Of a DNA stretch of 9,266 bases, positions 5,713 through 9,266 are shown piece by piece. The notes under the pieces were generated by a model that was not told the DNA's origin, searched no databases, and saw nothing but the letters and a program-made list of their open reading frames with translations. Within the stretch, counting starts at the first letter, position 1; each line of letters starts with the position of its first letter. A program made the translations under genes and the position numbers. Origin of the DNA: Alphaproteobacteria bacterium. GTDB lineage: Bacteria; Pseudomonadota; Alphaproteobacteria; UBA1280; UBA12223. Where the stretch lies: assembly GCA_003450915.1 (NCBI GenBank), contig DMEM01000018.1:1-9266 (forward strand), in the 5' to 3' direction.

Positions 5713-5786
5713 TGGAGCGGGTAGGGGGAATCGAACCCCCCTAGCTAGCTTGGAAGGCTAGAGCATTACCACTATGCTATACCCGC
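5713..5786 (-). tRNA. tRNA-Gly (anticodon UCC), CCA encoded
   Basis: A complete cloverleaf of 74 bases is read on the minus strand. The acceptor stem is GCGGGTA (5786-5780) with TACCCGC (5723-5717), discriminator U at 5716 as usual for bacterial glycine tRNA, and CCA at 5715-5713. The D stem is GCAT/ATGC around AGTGGTA; the anticodon stem is CTAGC/GCTAG around CTTCCAA, giving anticodon TCC (5754-5752), which reads GGA and GGG. The variable loop has four bases and the T arm is GGGGG-TTCGATT-CCCCC. It has its own promoter (5823-5851) and terminator (5677-5706), so it is transcribed alone. Confidence 0.97.
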
Positions 5787-5822
5787 TTAAAGTATTAATT
5801 ATCGCATCTAGTGATGTTTTGT

Positions 5823-5851
5823 ATATTATTATAAAACTGATGGATTGTCAA
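5823..5851 (-). promoter_or_regulatory. Promoter for tRNA-Gly
   Basis: On the minus strand a perfect TTGACA (5851-5846) is followed after 17 bases by TAATAT (5828-5823). Transcription would start near 5816, about 30 bases before the mature tRNA end at 5786. The -35 box is convincing; the exact -10 box is less so in this AT-rich stretch. Nothing else is evident in the 179-base gap up to 5965 apart from the ribosome site of the next gene. Confidence 0.6.
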
Positions 5852-5965
5852 GCATAAAAGTTGAAAAAAATTGAATTTTTATTGAAATATATAAATTTAA
5901 TATTCACTAAAAAAATGCACTAGGAATGTGTTATTTTTACTATTACGTTTATACGGAGATATTAT

Positions 5966-6544
5966 ATGGCACAGTCTAAGCTAAAAAGTATTGATGTTTC
6001 TATAAAAAAGCACTTAATACAATCAAAAAAAACAGAAAATTTGGTTGTATATCAAGAGGCATTAACAAAAATAGAGTTAATGAAAAGAGAAACAGTTGTA
6101 AGAGATAAAAACTTTAAGTCATTAGTTAAATTAGTTGATCTTGAAAAGTTACCATCTCGAGTGGAGTTTCGCTTAGACTTTTATTTGCTTTTGTCACGCT
6201 ATAGGAGAATTATTAAAAAGCCTCTTATTACATATCTTTTTACGTGGCTATATTTATTGGATAATCCTTTAAATTATTCATTGACTTGCATGAAGAGAAT
6301 TTATACTCTTTATAACGAAAGAGGTTTTGATTTTGATGAATGTTATCTTGTTAGAATGTCAACGCTTGTTGATGCTTTTAATAAAAAAATGATAGCCAAT
6401 AGAAAGGAATATAAAAACCTATCTACTAATAGTATTTATTTTTTGCTAGAGCAAGATTTTTATGATATGAAAGAATGTTTTGATCTTTTTTTCCAAGAAG
6501 TTCAAGCTGACTGTAAAAATATTAGAGAAAAAATACTGCAGTAA
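5966..6544 (+). CDS. Orphan protein of unknown function, 192 residues
   Basis: I do not recognise this family. The product is rich in Lys, Leu, Ile and Tyr and looks mostly alpha-helical, without a signal peptide. The N-terminal 50 residues are highly charged and may form a helix or coiled coil. The segment KPLITYLFTWLYLLDNPLNY (85-104) is hydrophobic but broken by Pro and Asp, so it is more likely a buried helix than a membrane span. Four Cys (108, 126, 171, 183) are spread out without a metal-site pattern. The start is supported by CGGAGA ahead of the ATG. Base composition matches the AT-rich chromosome, unlike the facing gene at 6617-7396. It ends at a bidirectional terminator. No clear promoter was found. 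Confidence 0.7.
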   Translation: MAQSKLKSIDVSIKKHLIQSKKTENLVVYQEALTKIELMKRETVVRDKNFKSLVKLVDLEKLPSRVEFRLDFYLLLSRYRRIIKKPLITYLFTWLYLLDNPLNYSLTCMKRIYTLYNERGFDFDECYLVRMSTLVDAFNKKMIANRKEYKNLSTNSIYFLLEQDFYDMKECFDLFFQEVQADCKNIREKILQ

Positions 6545-6570
6545 CCAAAGTTAAGAGCAGAGTATGATAT

Positions 6571-6598
6571 AAAAAAGGTCACCGCAAGGTGACCTTTT
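6571..6598. terminator. Bidirectional rho-independent terminator
   Basis: AAAAGGTCACC (6573-6583) pairs perfectly with GGTGACCTTTT (6588-6598) around the stable tetraloop GCAA. The T-run exists on both strands (TTTT on plus, six T on minus from 6576-6571), so it ends both the gene at 5966-6544 and the convergent gene at 6617-7396. Confidence 0.9.
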
Positions 6599-6616
6599 CT
6601 CGATATTATAAGGTTA

Positions 6617-7396
6617 TTAACGCCAGTTAGGCGTAATAACTTTAACGTTGTTATAACAGTATTTGAAAGCAGCATCCTGACTACCCGTTTTTACTATTTC
6701 CGAAGTTGTCGGTAATAGCAACAATGTCATTAATGAATTGTAGTTTTTCAGGATATCTTTCTGATAATTGGCTCTGCCGTTATCTGCATTATAAAATGCA
6801 GTGTTTACAGATACTGTAAGACTATCAGAGTGGTAATCTCTTCCGTTACCGCCAATTAGGCCCAGCATATGCAGTGGAAATGAAAGGCGGTTTTCCGCAT
6901 ACTCATTACCTGCTGCTAAGAAAAACCGATAGGCATTTATATCACGGCGTTTCAACTTACGGGGCCAAGTGAACTCAAACTGTTCAGTGGCAAAGTCGCT
7001 TGTGTCAATAAATGGAACTTGTTCATTCCGAGCGCCTAAAGAAGGAGTTTCTCCAAAATAGTCTTGTTCAGGAAGACTTTTTTGGTGCCGGTAGACTATG
7101 GCACAGACTTCACCTGCCATCTGCCGGAAGCCTGAGTAAAGATTTGGATCTTCTAAAACTCGGTTTTTGTCGTCACCTTGTTCAAAGACCATATCTTTAT
7201 AGTAGGATCTCAGATCTCGTCTGAGATTATAATTACTGAACTCCATATCATGTACGCGACCATCGCGTACAGCGTTGGTATAATGACCTGAACCAACCGT
7301 ATAAGTCAGTTTTTTATAATTTTCTGCACTGGCTTGGGCAGAAAACATGGCTGAAGAGATTGCTAAAGTAAGTGTTGCAAACTTGGTAAAAGACAT
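6617..7396 (-). CDS. Exported orphan protein, GC-rich gene of likely foreign origin
   Basis: I do not recognise this family. The 259-residue product starts with a typical Sec signal peptide (residues 1-24: charged start, hydrophobic core, ending ASA before ENYKK), so the mature protein of about 235 residues should be periplasmic or secreted. It has no later membrane helix. The mature part holds two Cys (98 and 247) that could form a disulfide, many Tyr and Asn, and phrases such as GEVCAIVYRH and KRRDINAYRFF. The start has an AGGGGG site four bases upstream. The DNA differs from its neighbours: stretches such as 6841-6900 and 7081-7140 are close to half G+C by direct count (30 and 32 of 60), against clearly lower values in dnaA or pheA. 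It uses codons such as CGG, CGC and CTG that are rare elsewhere here. This suggests acquisition from a less AT-rich donor. It ends at the bidirectional terminator. Confidence 0.75.
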   Translation of the reverse strand: MSFTKFATLTLAISSAMFSAQASAENYKKLTYTVGSGHYTNAVRDGRVHDMEFSNYNLRRDLRSYYKDMVFEQGDDKNRVLEDPNLYSGFRQMAGEVCAIVYRHQKSLPEQDYFGETPSLGARNEQVPFIDTSDFATEQFEFTWPRKLKRRDINAYRFFLAAGNEYAENRLSFPLHMLGLIGGNGRDYHSDSLTVSVNTAFYNADNGRANYQKDILKNYNSLMTLLLLPTTSEIVKTGSQDAAFKYCYNNVKVITPNWR

Positions 7397-7449
7397 AAGT
7401 CCCCCTTAGACCCTTCCTTGAAATAAAAAAGGGCACCATTAAAAGAAAT

Positions 7450-7470
7450 CTACAAATTAGGTATTTGTAG
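7450..7470. repeat. Inverted repeat at the start site of the exported orphan gene
   Basis: CTACAAAT (7450-7457) and ATTTGTAG (7463-7470) form a perfect 8-5-8 inverted repeat. It lies directly after the -10 box on the minus strand and covers the predicted start site near 7467. It may be an operator, or form a hairpin at the 5' end of the mRNA. It has no T-run and is not a terminator. Confidence 0.55.
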
Positions 7471-7473
7471 TGT

Positions 7474-7502
7474 AGCATAATACTTTATGGATGTTCTAGC
7501 AA
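7474..7502 (-). promoter_or_regulatory. Candidate promoter for the exported orphan gene
   Basis: On the minus strand TTGCTA (7502-7497) and TATGCT (7479-7474) are separated by exactly 17 bases. Both hexamers have two mismatches, so the promoter would be moderate. The leader to the ATG at 7396 is about 70 bases. No terminator is visible between pheA and this promoter, so read-through from pheA is also possible. Confidence 0.45.
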
Positions 7503-7544
7503 GAATAAAACTGACTTTTTATATAAATAGTTGTATTTTGTAAA

Positions 7545-8384
7545 TTATCTAAAATCGTCTTTTGGATAAATTCCGATTATTTTGAATTTACTTGTAAGTT
7601 CTTCAAGTTTATTTTGACTGTTTTCTAGTTGTTTAGCTGCATTGCAGTCTAGTTCTGCATAGAATGTAGAGTTTTTAAAAGATCCGTTGTTCATGTAGCT
7701 TTCTAGGCGGATAATATTAATACTTTCCTTCGCGAAAATATCTAACAAGTTATATAGAGCAGCAGGTTTGTTTTTTACCTCAAATAAAATAGATGTTAGG
7801 CAGTTTTCCTTTATAGGGTCATGAACATCTTTTCTTGAAAAAATAACAAAACGAGTAGTATTGTTAGGGTCATCAGCGATGTTTTCTGCTAATAGTTCTA
7901 AATCATACAATTCACCAGCTGTTTTTGATCCAATTCCAGCTAAAGACTTATCGTTAAGTTCTTTAATATGTAAACAAGCACCTGCAGTATCATGAAAGTT
8001 TTGTGGCTTGATATTATATGTTGTTAGAAATTCATCTGTTTGCATTAAAGCTTGAGGGTGTGATAGGGCAGATGTAACATCTTTTATATCAGATCCTTCA
8101 ATGCCCCATAAATTATGCTTTACAGGAAGGAATAGTTCATCAATAATCTTAAGATCAGTATTTTCAAGTAAATTGTGAACATCTGTAACACGACCAGCCT
8201 TTGAATTTTCAATAGGAATAACAGCAAGTTCAGCAAATCCAGATTCAACTGCTTTAAATGCTTGTTCAAAAGTTGGTTTAGGAATAATATCAAACTCGGC
8301 AATTTCTTGCTTAGTTAAATAATTTATACATGCTTGGTGGCTATATGCACCTAATTCACCTTGGAAAACAACTTTTTTAGTCAT
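7545..8384 (-). CDS. pheA: Prephenate dehydratase
   Basis: The enzyme converts prephenate to phenylpyruvate in phenylalanine biosynthesis, in the cytoplasm. The 279 residues fit the monofunctional form without a chorismate mutase domain. The catalytic part (about 4-182) shows FQGELGAYSHQA (7-18), VIPIENSKAGRV (55-66), HNLWG (90-94), SHPQALMQ (108-115) and the catalytic NNTTRFVIFSR (174-184). An ACT domain (about 197-275) follows and should bind phenylalanine for feedback control: PAALYNLL stands for the GAL motif and IIRLESYMNNGSF for ESRP, the LESY form I associate with alphaproteobacteria. The start lies 12 bases after the smpB stop, with only a weak GGA-containing ribosome site inside the end of smpB, so translation may be coupled. 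No terminator is seen after the gene. Confidence 0.95.
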   Translation of the reverse strand: MTKKVVFQGELGAYSHQACINYLTKQEIAEFDIIPKPTFEQAFKAVESGFAELAVIPIENSKAGRVTDVHNLLENTDLKIIDELFLPVKHNLWGIEGSDIKDVTSALSHPQALMQTDEFLTTYNIKPQNFHDTAGACLHIKELNDKSLAGIGSKTAGELYDLELLAENIADDPNNTTRFVIFSRKDVHDPIKENCLTSILFEVKNKPAALYNLLDIFAKESINIIRLESYMNNGSFKNSTFYAELDCNAAKQLENSQNKLEELTSKFKIIGIYPKDDFR

Positions 8385-8396
8385 GATATGTTAAGC

Positions 8397-8864
8397 TTAT
8401 CCGTTTTTTAGAATTCTATGTTGAGAGCGCTTCCATTCTCTTTCTTTGATAGTGTTACGTTTATCAATAGTATTTTTACCAATACCAATACCAAGCTGGC
8501 ACTTAACGTTACCTTTACTCCAATAAAGTTTTAGAGGAATAATACTAATGTTCTCACGTTCTTTTCTTTGTTTTAGTTTTCTAATCTCTGACTTATGTAG
8601 AAGTAGTTTTCTTGACCTATCAGGTTCATGGTTGTTTATATTACCATGGCTAAATTCTGCGATGTTACTATTTAGAATATACAGTTCATTATCTTTAAAA
8701 TAAGCGTAGCTTTCATTAATTTGAGCTTTGCCTTCTCTAATGGCTTTTACTTCTGTTCCACACAATACAACTCCTGCTTCAATAGTTTCTTCTATTGAAT
8801 AGTTAAAGCTTGCTTTTTTGTTTACACAAATTGTTCCTGGAGCTAATTTTTTCTTCTTTGCCAT
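8397..8864 (-). CDS. smpB: SsrA-binding protein SmpB
   Basis: SmpB binds tmRNA (SsrA) and carries it to stalled ribosomes so that the unfinished protein is tagged and the ribosome freed. The 155 residues match the family in length and motifs: an N-terminal KKKLAPG, the barrel core with CGTEVKAIREGKAQINESYAY (35-55, split by no gap), NHEPDRSRKLLLHK (78-91), and the basic C-terminal tail with GIGKNTIDKRNTIKERE (127-143) and WKRSQHRILK, which enters the decoding centre. The ribosome site AGGAAAT lies just before the ATG. It leads the minus-strand pair smpB-pheA, with 12 bases between them. The tmRNA gene itself is not in the window. Confidence 0.97.
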   Translation of the reverse strand: MAKKKKLAPGTICVNKKASFNYSIEETIEAGVVLCGTEVKAIREGKAQINESYAYFKDNELYILNSNIAEFSHGNINNHEPDRSRKLLLHKSEIRKLKQRKERENISIIPLKLYWSKGNVKCQLGIGIGKNTIDKRNTIKEREWKRSQHRILKNG

Positions 8865-8899
8865 GTTATTTCCTGTATTTCTTTAGTTTTTATACTCAA

Positions 8900-8908
8900 A
8901 ATATAACA
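8900..8908 (-). promoter_or_regulatory. Candidate extended -10 promoter for smpB-pheA
   Basis: On the minus strand TGTTATATT (8908-8900) is an extended -10 element (TG, one base, TATATT), placed after the terminator at 8920-8953 and 35 bases before the smpB ATG. The -35 position falls in the terminator T-run. It is a moderate match in AT-rich DNA. Confidence 0.4.
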
Positions 8909-8919
8909 TAAATTATCAT

Positions 8920-8953
8920 AAAAAAAAAGAGCTAATCAAAATATAATTAGCTC
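8920..8953 (-). terminator. Rho-independent terminator of the right-edge gene
   Basis: GAGCTAAT (8929-8936) pairs perfectly with ATTAGCTC (8946-8953) around nine bases. On the minus strand it is followed by nine T (complement of 8928-8920). It ends the gene at 8994-9266 and separates it from smpB. Confidence 0.88.
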
Positions 8954-8993
8954 ATAGGTAACCTAAAGAAGGTATTTCGTAAAAAATTAAAAA

Positions 8994-9266
8994 TTAAAGA
9001 ATTTTTTTTAGTACTTCTTGTCTAAGGCTGCAAATAGCTCTAGAAAGATTTCCTTGCATTTTAGATAGTAAAAAAGCACTTAATGTAGAATATATTAAAA
9101 GCTCTTCATGAAAAGTCTCAGATCGGTCATCTTTATCGGTACATCTTAAAATATGTAAATACTCAATAGTGTGATCAAAAAAAGTTTGATGATTTATATC
9201 GTACTGGTCTTCAATATTAATAATACCTAGCTCATGTAGTAAATTATACAAAGCATTATTACCAAT
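8994..9266 (-). CDS. Unknown helical protein, 5' end outside window
   Basis: The frame is open from the right edge to the stop at 8996-8994, giving 90 visible codons. A TTG at 9251 could be a start, but it has no ribosome site and the frame continues upstream (residues IGNNA), so truncation by the window edge is more likely. I do not recognise the family. The visible part is hydrophilic and mostly helical, without a membrane segment. It has a His- and Asp-rich stretch (INHQTFFDHTIEYLHILR) and a C-terminal helix (LSRAICSLRQEVLKK) with two Cys in total. Base composition fits the rest of the chromosome. It is followed by a clear terminator at 8920-8953. Confidence 0.6.
   Translation of the reverse strand: MGNNALYNLLHELGIINIEDQYDINHQTFFDHTIEYLHILRCTDKDDRSETFHEELLIYSTLSAFLLSKMQGNLSRAICSLRQEVLKKIL

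Noticed and set aside
7012..7224. 70-codon plus-strand open frame inside the exported orphan gene
   Set aside because: The longer minus-strand frame has a signal peptide, ribosome site, promoter and terminator; this one has none of them.
8881..8960. tmRNA gene near smpB
   Set aside because: The intergenic stretch is far too short and has only a terminator and a likely promoter; no tRNA-like ends are present.

Overview
The window comes from a very AT-rich, flagellated, Gram-negative bacterium, most likely an alphaproteobacterium. The evidence for this is the neighbouring rpsT and dnaA genes, a PraR-type HTH regulator starting with a PNPIDKYVGSRIRLRR-like stretch, a prephenate dehydratase whose ACT domain carries LESY in place of ESRP, and a FliQ gene. 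I cannot name a genus. A strong sigma70-type promoter pattern (TTGAnn, 17 bases, TATAnT-like) precedes several genes.

Left part (1-4023): an AsmA-like envelope gene, cut by the window edge, diverges from rpsT. rpsT has a near-consensus promoter, a folded leader of about 100 bases and its own terminator. dnaA follows, then a CysQ-type phosphatase gene and fliQ. These three lie in one direction with gaps of 42 and 52 bases and no convincing terminator between them, so they may be co-transcribed. No cluster of DnaA boxes is visible, so this does not look like the replication origin.

Middle part (4024-7544): a PraR-like regulator gene with its own promoter and terminator is followed by a stretch with accessory character. 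It holds an orphan gene with its own promoter and terminator, a C8 tract beside a hairpin, a tRNA-Gly(UCC) gene with promoter and terminator, a second orphan gene, a bidirectional terminator, and an exported orphan protein whose DNA is clearly richer in G and C than everything around it. This last gene is the best candidate for recent transfer. None of the three orphan proteins is a family I recognise.

Right part (7545-9266): smpB (trans-translation) and pheA (phenylalanine biosynthesis) form a tight minus-strand pair 12 bases apart, behind a terminator that ends a further minus-strand gene cut by the right edge.

I see no CRISPR array, transposase, toxin-antitoxin pair or obvious defence system. 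The most interesting signals are the GC-rich exported orphan, the tRNA-Gly neighbourhood with its C8 tract and orphans, and the structured rpsT leader.
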